This document shows, piece after piece, positions 25,583 through 35,318 of a stretch of 64,000 bases of DNA (its first letter is position 1; each line of letters opens with the position of its first letter). The notes beneath the pieces were generated by a model that made no database searches, was not told the origin of the DNA, and saw nothing but the letters and a program-made list of their open reading frames with translations. This DNA comes from Axinella damicornis (taxonomy: Eukaryota > Porifera > Demospongiae > Axinellida > Axinellidae), in the NCBI GenBank assembly GCA_963931865.1, contig OZ007510.1, positions 3,190,747 through 3,254,746 on the forward strand, written 5' to 3'. The position numbers and the translations under genes were made by a program.

Positions 25583-27806
25583 ATGGCACTGACTCGCTTG
25601 CTCCTGATGTGTATGTGCGGGTGGTTGTTGGTTGCGAGCGCACACCGCACAGACCCCCAACAGATTGCCATTGCTGCGACAGGTGAGTGTGTTCAAGAGC
25701 GCATAAGTAGATCGATCTACTTATGCGCTCTTGGTGTGTTCCATGCCCATGGTTGAGTGTTTAATTAATTAATTAATAAACAAGTTAATAAACTCTTAGA
25801 GCCCCTCCCGTCTAGTCTCATTCCCAGGCCCAAACAACCCCAGCGAGGATCACTTAGCTTGCAGCATCACTTGTGAGTGATACTGCAAGCGATCCTCTTG
25901 GGAACGAAGACTATGACTGTAGTACCACTCTGCCACACTGTTGCTGATTCTGTTTTCCACCTAGTCTCGCAAGCCAGCCTCTTTTTCTACGAGGGGGCGC
26001 GCGCGGAGGGGGAAGGGAAAAAGAGTCTGGTGACTTAAGCCAACATTTCGTTTTCTCTGCCGGAATGTGGGTAGAGCCAATGAGATTGCAGCAGTCACAT
26101 GATTTTCATAGCGTAATTCAGAGAGACAGTGCGTGCGATTGCCATCGCTGCAAAGCGCAACTAGGCTATCCAAGGTTGTGCCCCAAGCAAGAATTAGCAG
26201 TGAAGAACTCCTTCAGCGGACGGGATGTACTCGTGAGTCTTCTAACCGGCACTGGAAAATCGCCTTGTTACTACGTATATATACTGCTGAAGGCTTTTCC
26301 CTGGCTCACCTTTCAACGGTTACTACTCTCCAGAGCTTTGCGAGCCTCCTCCAACTTGCTTCGCAGTCGCACATTTGAAAGTTGTGGGCAATAATTGGAT
26401 AGCTATCATGTGACTTTTTCATTTGTTACAGTTGATTGCATTCCACTGGGTAACGAAATGTTGGCTTAAGTCACCAGACTCTTTTTCCCCTCCCCCTCCG
26501 CGCGCGCCCCCTCGTAGAAAAAGAGGCTGGCTTGCGAGACTATTTTCCACCATGTATATGGGTAAACAAAGCAATTCGATTGTTACATCAGGGTCATGTG
26601 ACTTCATTAATTGATCGGGCCAGTTCACAGATCAGACAAGAATCCCCTTGCTCATATGCTGCCCTTTTGTTCCCTCCATGCCGGCAGGCAGCTACTCCAG
26701 TATGGTTGTCACTTGGGTCACCTTTGACCCTACCGAAGTCTCACAGGTGCAGTTTGGTGTCCATGGCAGCCGGCTCTCTAACAATGCCTCTGGCACTACC
26801 ACCAAGTTTGTTGATGGGGGCGTGGCCAAGTCTGTACGATACGTCCACAGGGCTACTCTGACTGGTCTGCAGCCGCTGCACAAATATGGTGGGTGAGGTG
26901 GCCTTGTTCTCTGACCTACACCCCAACAGGCTATATATCCTCATTCCCAGGCCACACAGAGTAGGGAATGCGTGGAGTAGGGAAATGTTTTCCCTACTCC
27001 ACGTGGCCTAGGGATGAGGGTAAACAGGCTAGTAAAAGCTGGCCTGGATACAAGTTGGTAAAGTTTGGAGGAACGTCTAATGTCATTGAGCTCTTGAGTA
27101 CCTCAAAAAGTTCATAGCTACTATACCCACAATGTTAACATGTGGTTGGTAGCTTTTCCTGAATCAACATCCTAGAGCCACATTGCCTACTGTCCCATTC
27201 CCTGCTGAGTGTGTTTTCCTTATAGTTTACTGTGCTAATTGAGAGGAAAACCCTTCCATTCGTAATCATAATTGTAATCATTGTAGTCACAACAACACTG
27301 TGCTTACCTCCAGACTACCACTGTGGGTGCGCATCCAACTGGAGCAAGGTGTACACATTCACCACCCTGGGCGAGAAGGACTCGAGTCCAACCTTTGCTG
27401 TGTATGGGGACTTTGGGGCAGAGAATGCGCAGTCGCTACCCTGGCTGGTGGAGGAGGCCACGCAGGGCAGCATTCATGGAGTGCTACACTGTGGAGACAT
27501 AGCGTACAACCTCTTTGGTGTGAGTGCAAGAACCTGAGTCTTGTCAGTTGACTGTCTATACAGTGAGCTTACGTGCATGTTCTATTCGGTATACACCCAA
27601 GGCAGGCCAGGACCCAAGCTGTTTCTAGGAGGAGAAACGGCCTAGCAATTTTCGAGAGCTCAAACTGCTGAATTCGATATTGTACGATTTGGATTATCGC
27701 TCAATCATGCTAGCATAGCTCGTTGAGGAATCCCCAAGATGGGTTACACATTCAAAATTACTGCTCTTACACTGCTTACAGCAAGGCTTCTAATACACCC
27801 ACACAT

Positions 27807-27871
<65 letters not shown>

Positions 27872-30800
27872 GGTAGGAGGAGGGCACAGTAGGAGACCAG
27901 TTCATGAACCAAATTCAGGCAGTTGCAACACAAGTACCATACATGGTTGCCCCTGGCAACCACGAATGGCTGCAGTAAGTAATATTGCATTGACTCCTGG
28001 TAAGTATGGTGATACTGCGTCTCAACTTTCCTTCACTCACAGCAACTTCTCCGACTACAAGAACCGGTTCAGCATGCCTGGGAACACGCAGAACTACTAT
28101 TACAGGTGAGGCAGTCCTAGCACCACACACACACCCCATGGGACTGATGTTATCGCTGGGAGCTACCAACCAGTTGATAGTGGGAGCCACCGGCCGGTTG
28201 ATGGTGGGAGCCACCGGCCAGTTGATGGTGGGAGCCACCGGCCAGTTGATGGTTGGAGCCACCGGCCAGTTGATGGTGGGAGCCACCGGCCAGTTGATGG
28301 TGGGAGCCACCGGCCAGTTGATGGTTGGAGCCACCGGCCAGTTGATGGTGGGAGCCACCGGCCAGTTGATGGTGGGAGCCACCGGCCAGTTGATGGTTGG
28401 AGCCACCGGCCAGTTGATGGTGGGAGCCACCGGCCAGTTGATGGTGGGAGCCACCGGCCAGTTGATGGTGGGGACCACCGGCCAGTTGATGGTGGGAGCC
28501 ACCGGCCGGTTGATGGTGGGAGCTATCGGCCAGTTGATGGTGGGGACTACCTGCCAGTTGATGGATTATAGTACTGCTGGCACTGATTGTCTAACCCCCC
28601 CCAGCTGGGATGTAGGCCCGGCACACATCATCAGCTTCAGCACAGAGGTGTACTTCTTCCTGTGGTACGGGCTGGAGCTGATTCCTCAGCAATACCGCTG
28701 GCTCGAGGAGGACCTCAAGGTGAGGAGTATGTAGCCTCATTCCCAGGCTACATGGGAATGAGGCTAGGTGAGGAGATGTTTGTACTATCATATGATGTCT
28801 TGCAACTTGTGGGCCTGCCTGTTCCCCTCCTAGCGTGCCACTAGCCCAGAGCAGCGAGCAAAGCATCCCTGGATCGTCACCATGGCCCACCATCCCATGT
28901 ATTGCACCACTACCAATGGAAATGACTGCGACCACTATGAGAGTGTGGTGAGGGAGGTGTGGTGGGTGTGATATGGTGAGGGGAGGTGTGGTGGGTGTGA
29001 TATGGTGAGGGGAGGTGTACGTGGTGGGTGTGATATGGTGAGGGGAGGGACATGACCAGTGAGGGGAGGTGTGGTGGGTGTGATATGGTGAGGGGAGGGA
29101 CATGGTGAGGGGAGGTGTGGTGGGTGTGATATGGTGAGGGGAGGGACATGGTGAGGGGAGGTGTGGTGGGTATGATATTGCGAGGGGAGGGACGCAATGA
29201 ATTGTGAGGGGAGGTGTGATGCGTGGGTTATGGTGAGGGGAGGGGGTGTGTCCAGACTGGAGAGGATGAGGTGTTTCTGCATGTGTGTTGATTGCCAAGC
29301 AGTAGCAAGTATGTGATTGTCCATCAACAACAGCGGGTCACCTGTCAGCTAGGAGGCAGTAACGCCACCAGCCAAAGGGAAACAGACACTGTCGCTGTGG
29401 GAATGACAACCCCCTGTTACCATGCCAATAGTGGTTTTTGCCTACAATCATGCAAGGATGGAGTACTTTCCTGTACGTAGGATGCAGACCGTCTCATCAC
29501 CTTTGTACACCTCCCATTGGGGTCCTCCATGTGGCATAATTACACCCTAGTTTTGTGATTGTTGAAAGGAGATAATGGGGTACACCCTGTCCCTCTGTAG
29601 GTGAGGGTGGGGCTGCCGCCGGAGCACAAGTACGGTCTGGAGAAGCTCTTCTATGACTATGGTAAGCAGCTGATCCACAATGCACATGAGGATACAGTTA
29701 CAGTAGACTAGGTATCTTGAGCTAGGAATGAGATATGAAGCTATTGTGATCAGCATGAATGAGCATTCCAATGACAGTTTTGTTGTCAGTTGAATTTTGA
29801 CCCAAAATCATGAAAAAACCATGGATTATATCCTTTGGTCGAGTGTGATTTTTGACAAAAATATGACTGAGATTAAAGATCATTTTAAGGACATCATTTG
29901 AAAGCTCTTTTTATGCTGACCACAAAGGCACAATTCCAGCTTCATATCTCATTCACACACCCATACCTAGTGCAACGTTCTCTTCCAAGTCTATATTATT
30001 CCCAACACCAATTTTGGTTCATTGGTCCATTTTTGGCAGAAATGGCACATCAGTCACCCTATAGAACAGGAATGCTGTTTCCCAAAATTGGCATGTCAAA
30101 ACGTGCCATAATTGGTAGAAAATGGTTCCAAAATGTGCCAATTTTGGCACAAAAACATACCTTGTCAGCGGTCTGTTTTGGTTAAGTCCACCCACCCCAT
30201 CCCCCAAACCTAACACACACACACTTGCAGGAGTGGACCTCACACTGTGGGGCCATGAGCACATCTATGAGCGGCTGTGGCCACTGTACAACTATGAGGT
30301 AGCTACTCTACCTAACTCCAGTCAGTCTGGAGGGTTGAGTCTGTAAGTATATACCTCCATCCAGGTCATGAATGGGTCATATGAGAAGCCGTACACCAAC
30401 CCAAAGGCACCAATTCACATCGTCACTGGATCAGCCGTAAGTGGATGCATCCCTGGGCCCCACCGGTATATATTTCCAGGCAGTCCCCCCATATCCCATT
30501 CCCTGACAGTAGCACTCTAGTGACAGTTCCCAGTCCCGAGACGGCCTGGGAACGAGGCTAGTGACAGAGGTAACTCCTCCCTGCACAGGGCTGCCGTGAG
30601 AAGCACAGCCACTTCCAGGACCACCTCCCGGACTGGGTGGCCTTCACCAGCAGCGACTACGGCTACACTAAACTCACTGTCCACAATTCCACTCATCTCT
30701 CACTACAACAGATCAGCACAGACCAGGTACCCCCCCCCCCCCCCCCCCCCCACTCACACACACACACACACACAATTGTGCATGTGTGCGTGTGACATTA

Positions 30801-31373
30801 TCGTGTGCATTTACATTAGTCTTCATGGCCGATCTACAGTCGGCATGAGACTTCCATCTTTGTGATGTCACATCTGGCAATGTGATTTAGAGATAGTTTC
30901 TGCATGAGCAGAAAGGGTGGGACAGGGCGAGTGCACCAAAAGGGCGCAGGCAGCATGGCCGTGTCTGCATGGGATTGGCCTCAAAAAGCCCTTGGTTGGA
31001 GCTGGGTGGGCCATCCTCTGCACGAATTGGCTAAGAAAAGTGCTCTTGCCTTGTATAGGGAATCCATTTCTGGCAATGAAGCTTTTTTACTGAGTGTGGT
31101 TAGAGTCACGAACATGTGAATACGATGATGGCTGCATGTAATACAGTATGGGCATGCATGGGTGTGTAGTTTGGGGGCCAAAGCACTGGTATGTTTAGTA
31201 CATTGCATAGGCTAAAAAAGAATATCCAGGGTTGATCGAATGTGCATGAGGTAATTAATGCCTCTGTCTGAGCACTCCTCAGTTGAAGGGGTAGAGGACT
31301 CACCAGTGATCAGTGGTAACAGCATGCTTGGTATTGTTGCACACCCGTACACATATCCACATGGACACACACA

Positions 31374-31423
<50 letters not shown>

Positions 31424-31546
31424 CACGCACACACACGCACACACACACACACACACGGCACACAGGGTGGGAAGGTCATTGACTCCATCACTGTGGTAAA
31501 GGACACACATGGAACATTTAATTCTCTCGACTTGATACATGCATGA
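25583..31546 (+). CDS. ACP7: Purple acid phosphatase, secreted type (ACP7-like)
   Basis: Metallophosphoesterase of the purple acid phosphatase family; 433 residues (human ACP7 438). An N-terminal signal peptide (hydrophobic LLLMCMCGWLLVASA) is followed by a fibronectin-like domain. The catalytic domain has all five metal-binding blocks: GDFG, GDIAYN, PGNHE, AHHP and GHEH. Exons: 25583-25682, 26688-26888, 27314-27517, 27890-27974, 28043-28105, 28605-28719, 28834-28947, 29601-29661, 30231-30298, 30365-30436, 30589-30726, 31466-31546; phases close. Introns hold a Pack-type transposon (intron 1), a 24-bp minisatellite (intron 5), a GGTGGGTGTGATATGGTGAG repeat (intron 7) and CA repeats. The C-terminus differs from human and is inferred from the last phase-matched exon. 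Confidence 0.93.
25694..25733. mobile_element. 40-bp perfect palindrome of the CAAGAGCGCAT family
   Basis: CAAGAGCGCATAAGTAGATC followed immediately by its exact reverse complement. The 7-mer GTGTGTT flanks both sides (25687-25693, 25734-25740). It sits 12 bp inside ACP7 intron 1. Confidence 0.85.
25813..25914. mobile_element. TAGTCTC-ended hairpin, ACP7 intron 1
   Basis: TAGTCTCATTCCCAGGCCC at the left and CTTGGGAACGAAGACTA at the right, with an inner inverted pair (GAGGATCACTT.../...GATCCTC). No clean target duplication. Confidence 0.55.
25962..26542. mobile_element. Pack-MULE-like element with a captured RecQ-helicase-like fragment
   Basis: A 581-bp element with 91-bp terminal inverted repeats (25962-26052 and 26452-26542, one mismatch) that begin TAGTCTCGCAAGCCAGCCTC. 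A perfect 9-bp target duplication TTTTCCACC lies at 25953-25961 and 26543-26551. The interior has a 109-codon plus-strand open frame (26065-26394). Within it, CPKQELAVKNSFSGRDVLV followed by LLTGTGKSPCYYV resembles the start of the RecQ helicase core: the motif 0 region with its conserved Gln, then Walker A. No transposase is present. Long TIRs plus a 9-bp duplication are typical of Mutator-like elements. The class and the capture are inferred. Confidence 0.75.
26945..27020. mobile_element. TAGCCTC-type hairpin, ACP7 intron 2
   Basis: CCTCATTCCCAGGCCAC at the left and GTGGCCTAGGGATGAGG at the right, with an inner inverted pair around GGAGTAGGGAAATG / TTTTCCCTACTCC. Confidence 0.6.
27800..27865. 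repeat. CA microsatellite
   Basis: An uninterrupted CA run of about 60 bases in ACP7 intron 3, just upstream of the exon 4 acceptor. Confidence 0.9.
28165..28565. repeat. 24-bp minisatellite in ACP7 intron 5
   Basis: About 16 tandem copies of a 24-mer resembling GTTGATGGTGGGAGCCACCG plus GCCA, with few substitutions. As the period is a multiple of 3, every frame stays open and gives long spurious repeat ORFs on both strands. Exons 5 and 6 splice around it in phase. Confidence 0.9.
28733..28766. mobile_element. Hairpin element just inside ACP7 intron 6
   Basis: TAGCCTCATTCCCAGGC and its inverted copy. The 9-mer GGTGAGGAG, which includes the exon 6 donor, lies at 28719-28727 and again right after the element, so this insertion also appears to have duplicated a splice donor. 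Four extra bases separate the left copy from the element. Confidence 0.65.
28949..29250. repeat. GGTGGGTGTGATATGGTGAG minisatellite, ACP7 intron 7
   Basis: Irregular tandem copies of a roughly 26-bp or compound unit made of TGTGGTGGGTGTGATATGG and TGAGGGGAGG. Non-coding; both strands give spurious ORFs. Confidence 0.85.
29704..30165. repeat. Dispersed repeat, GAATGAGATATGAAGCT family, copy 2
   Basis: Same order of blocks as the 16400-16775 copy, including TTGGTCGAGTGTGATTTTTG and CATGTCAAAACGTGCCATAA. Located in ACP7 intron 8. Confidence 0.7.
30730..30775. repeat. Poly-C tract followed by CA repeat
   Basis: A C22 run at the start of ACP7 intron 11 followed by a CA repeat. Confidence 0.85.
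31350..31456. repeat. CA microsatellite before ACP7 last exon
   Basis: A CA-rich run of about 90 bases ending a few bases before the exon 12 acceptor. Confidence 0.9.
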
Positions 31547-31651
31547 AGACATACATGTAGCAGAACCCATGATATACATTTATATGTGCATAATATATGA
31601 CTGGCCATGTTCAGAGATTCTAGCAGTAAGACAGGATACAAAGGCACACAA

Positions 31652-31788
31652 CTAGCACCAGCAGCTCCCTCCCCCTCCTTCCCCTGGGTCCTCATAGCTC
31701 TGTCCTGTCCCCAGAACAATCTTGGACCTTCCCAGAGTGCCGTTCCCCTCCCCTTCCCCCCGTTGTATCTGGATCTTGTGCTCCGTCT

Positions 31789-31823
<35 letters not shown>

Positions 31824-33038
31824 GAGTCAGTACTCCAGAGCTGACATTCCAAGTTCATTATTCATAACCATTCAGAACACTAATAGCACCAGCTACACAA
31901 GCAAAGGGATGTAGCTACGTCAACAATCTGGAGAGTGTGTGTGTGGGAGGAAGTAAAGGTCACTTACTGCTTCTAGAATCTCTTTTGTGAGTGTCATGAA
32001 GGCACTGGCGATGTTCACATTAGTCCAAGCACTGGTCTCCTTGAAAGTAATACCATGCTGCTTCGCCAGCTGCAGAAGTTGCATGCAACCTTCAATGACT
32101 TATACTCCCACCACTCACTTCAAAATTTGAGGCACTCACCCACTAGCCTCGCGCCTCGCTCCCAGGCCTTCTCACCATCAGCATTTGTTGCTTGCAGGCT
32201 GGGGTGAGAAGGCCTGGGAACGAGGCTACTCAACTAACTCACATTCTGAGTAGCACACAAGTTGATTTGTACTTACTGCTGGGGTGACAGGTACTGACTG
32301 ACCTTTTCTCCTCTGCGCACAGTGACCTGCCTCTGCTCCTCCAGGTCCACTTTGTTCCCAACTAGCAGCAGCTTCACATCCTCCACTGCATTCTGCGGGA
32401 GGTGGGACCATGAGGGAGGGAGGGAGGGAGGAGGGGGGAGGGGGGGGGAGGGAGGGAGGGAGGGAGGGGGGGAGGGAGGGATCGAGGGAGGGAGGGAGGG
32501 AGGGGGGGAGGGGGGAGGGAGGGAGGGAGGGAGGGAGGGAGGGAGGGAGGGAGGGAGGGAGGGAGGAAGGGAGGGAGAGGAGGGAGGGTGGGTGGGAGGC
32601 AGGGAGGGATCGAGAGGGAGGGAGCAAGCAAGTAGTCCTTACCTCTTCAATGTTGCGCAACCATTTAGAGACATTCACAAATGTCTGTTCCTGTGTTATA
32701 TCGTACACCAACAAAATGCCCTGCAGGAGTGTGGGTGGGAGGAGAGAGAGAGTAGGGAGAGTGGGTGTGAAGAGGGATGTGGGTGTGGACAGCATATTCA
32801 CATCCTAGCTACACAAACCTGTGCTCTTCTGTAGTACTGAGCAGTGAGTGTCTCAAAGCGCTCCTGACCGGCTGTGTCCCTGTGTGTGTGTGTGTGTGTG
32901 TACGTGTATAGTCAAATTCCTAACTTGAATCATTTCTTGTGCTATATTTTACAGTACTTCCTCCGTTCCTGTAATCGTACCTGTAATGCATACTACCTCA
33001 CCACTATTGTAAACTTGTTCATTCCATGCATGTGTGCG

Positions 33039-33072
<34 letters not shown>

Positions 33073-34840
33073 CACATTATGTGTGGTATGCTGATGTCAT
33101 TCACAACCACATTGTGGTTGTGAATGGTCTTGTGATTTGCATGGTTCAACTTACACTAACTCCTGCATTGACTTGTGCAGAGTTGTTATGATAGGCCTAA
33201 GATTCGGTTCATGGACTCAATGCTGCCAGACAGCACAGTAGTAGCATTGGGCAGCATGCTAGTTACAGAAACATTAAGGCCACTGTTTTTTTGTAATGAT
33301 GTTTCTGATCCAACATCCACATCTGACGTGGAGCACTCAGTGATGCTATCATCGTCGTGGTGTCAGAGGGTGCAAACAGGTGTAATGAGATGGCTAGCGG
33401 GCAACACAAAGCATGTGTCTGTCCATACCAGACAAGAAATATTACTGGTTCTCAATCCCCTGTCTTTGGCTTCCAGTCTAGTTCCCAATCCCCTGTCAAT
33501 CAGGTTCTAATCCTGTTCCCAATTCCCTGTTCTCGGCTGCTAGTCCCGTTCCCAATCATCAGGTTCTAGTCCTGTTCCCAATTCCCTGTTCTCGGCTGCT
33601 AGTCCCGTTCCCAATCATCAGGTTCTAGTCCTGTTCCCAATTCCCTGTTCTCGGCTGCTAGTCCCGTTCCCAATCATCAGGTTCTAGTCCTGTTCCCAAT
33701 TCGCTGTTCTCGGCTGCTAGTCCCGTTCCCAATCATCAGGTTCTAGTCCTGTTCCCAATTCCCTGTTCTCGGCTGCTAGTCCCGTTCCCAATCATCAGGT
33801 TCTAGTCCTGTTCCCAATTCCCTGTTCTCGGCTGCTAGTCCTGTTCCCAATCATCAGGTTCTAGTCCTGTTCCCAATTCCCTGTTCTCGGCTGCTTGTCC
33901 CGTTCCCAATCATCAGGTTCTAGTCCTGTTCCCAATTCCCTGTTCTCGGCTACTAGTCCCGTTCCCAATCATCAGGTTCTAGTCCTGTTCCCAATTCCCT
34001 GTTCTCGGCTGCTAGTCCTGTTCCCAATCATCAGGTTCTAGTCCTGTTCCCAATTCCCTGTTCTCGGCTGCTAGTCACGTTCCCAATCGTCAGGTTCTAG
34101 TCCTGTTCCCAATTCCCTGTTCTCGGCTGCTAGTCACGTTCCCAATCGTCAGGTTCTAGTCCTGTTCCCAATTCCCTGTTCTCGGCTGCTAGTCCTGTTC
34201 CCAATCGTCAGGTTCTAGTCCTGTTCCCAATTCCCTGTTCTCGGCTGCTAGTCACGTTCCCAATCGTCAGGTTCTAGTCCTGTTTATATTACACTCTGCA
34301 TGACTTCCTAGAACTTGTATTCGTTCATGGGGGCAATGAGGCTTCATATCAGTTAATCACATGCTCACCAAATTTGTAGCCTGATTCTCTTGCCTTCAAC
34401 TGTGAATGTCTTCAGCTTGAAATCGATACCTGTAACAGCAACCACGACAAAACATGTCACACAATAATAATATGTTCCCTGGACGGCTCCTGCCAAAGGT
34501 GTGCCTAATGAATTAATTCACGAAAGCCACCTTGTTCGTTCAACACTGGCAGAAGCACACTAGCCTCTTCCTTAGTAGAGATGCTTTCAAAACAGCTGGA
34601 CAGGCTACCCACCACAGCACAAGCGATAGTTGCAGGGACATGCACAAGACACAATCATAGACAATACAACCATTGTAAATTATTATAGAGTGATCTCAAC
34701 AGTGAAGACTCACCGATGGTAGTGATGTGGCTCCTCCGAACCTGCTGGTCCGTGAACTGGGAGATGAGGCAGGTCTTCCCCACGCCACTGTCCCCACAGA
34801 GAAGCACTTTGAACAGATAGTCATAGTTGCGGTCTGCCAT
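31652..34840 (-). CDS. RAB15: Rab GTPase, RAB15-like
   Basis: Membrane-traffic small GTPase of 217 residues. Canonical motifs are all present: P-loop GDSGVGKT (about 16-23), switch I Thr (TTIG), DTAGQERF, NKVD, SAW at the G5 position, and a C-terminal CWC for double prenylation. RRSHITTIG and the CWC tail favour RAB15 over the RAB8/10 group. Exons from 5': 34714-34840, 34369-34429, 32819-32879, 32643-32720, 32303-32392, 31968-32069, 31652-31786; phases close. I chose the second ATG (34840), which aligns with Rab N-termini; a start 9 bp upstream is also in frame. The last exon's acceptor abuts a 34-base homopolymer. Head to head with the divergent Rab paralogue. Confidence 0.88.
31789..31822. 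repeat. G34 homopolymer forming a splice pyrimidine tract
   Basis: A run of 34 G on plus (C34 on minus) directly next to the AG of the RAB15-like last exon, so the polypyrimidine tract of this intron is a pure C run. Confidence 0.85.
32153..32228. mobile_element. TAGCCTCG element in RAB15-like intron 5
   Basis: TAGCCTCGCGCCTCGCTCCC at the left, GCCTGGGAACGAGGCTA at the right, inner CCTTCTCACC/GGTGAGAAGG pair and GCATTTGTTGCTTGCAG core. Confidence 0.65.
32408..32630. repeat. GGGA microsatellite
   Basis: About 220 bp of GGGA repeats in RAB15-like intron 4. It produces long Gly/Arg/Glu or Pro/Ser ORFs that are not genes. Confidence 0.9.
33490..34285. repeat. 59-bp minisatellite in RAB15-like intron 2
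   Basis: About 13 tandem copies of a 59-bp unit containing GGTTCTAGTCCTGTTCCC and CTCGGCTGCTAGTCCCG, with a few point differences between units. Direct tandem copies without unique spacers. Confidence 0.9.
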
Positions 34841-35318
34841 TACACACACACTGCACTGTACTAGTAGGCACTACGTGGTGTGTGCGTGGACGGTGAGCAT
34901 GAGTAAGTGCTTGATGATGAATTAATACTGTGTCTATGATTTTTCTCTGCACATAATATTAAAAGCCAACGTACCTCAAGGCTTTGACGTTTGCCTCCAC
35001 AGTTCACTTCATTCCTTGAGGTCGCTGAGGTCGTCGGGGATCGTGTTGATTCAGCAATGAAACAAATGACGTAATCGACCGATGGTAATTAGGTAGGCAT
35101 TCAAATGGCGGATGTTGAGATGATGGTGGCGAGCTAGCTAGCTGGCATTGCAGCTGTAACTACGGACACTCGTTGAGGTACGGATTTCTCTGCAAGTGAT
35201 GCACTACTTGAGTTGTTGGGGGTGCTCTTTGATTAGAATTGCCTTGGACAAATTATCTTTACCCCTATGCCCCCTTGGCCTCACCCTCCTATTTGTACCC
35301 TCCTTCAGCCTGTGAGGG
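34841..35318. promoter_or_regulatory. Shared upstream region of the two divergent Rab genes
   Basis: 477 bp between the two start codons. It contains no other gene. A CAG acceptor-like site a few bases before 35319 suggests the plus-strand gene may have a non-coding first exon. Confidence 0.5.

Noticed and set aside
26065..26394. A functional helicase gene
   Set aside because: Only one short segment around Walker A, no later helicase motifs, and it is enclosed by transposon ends; treated as a captured fragment.
27915..28734. 195- and 242-residue ORFs made of VGATGQLM or APTINWPV repeats
   Set aside because: The 24-bp minisatellite lies between two ACP7 exons that join in phase without it. 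Its period is divisible by 3, so all frames are open.
28591..29330. Minus-strand Pro/His/Ser-rich ORFs
   Set aside because: Translation of the GGTGGGTGTGATATGG repeat; no homology and overlaps ACP7 exons.
32226..32834. Gly/Arg/Glu-rich and Pro/Ser-rich ORFs
   Set aside because: GGGA microsatellite in a RAB15-like intron.
33490..34285. CRISPR-like array (also 25091-25350 and 28165-28565)
   Set aside because: Direct tandem copies with no unique spacers, in introns of animal genes; these are minisatellites.
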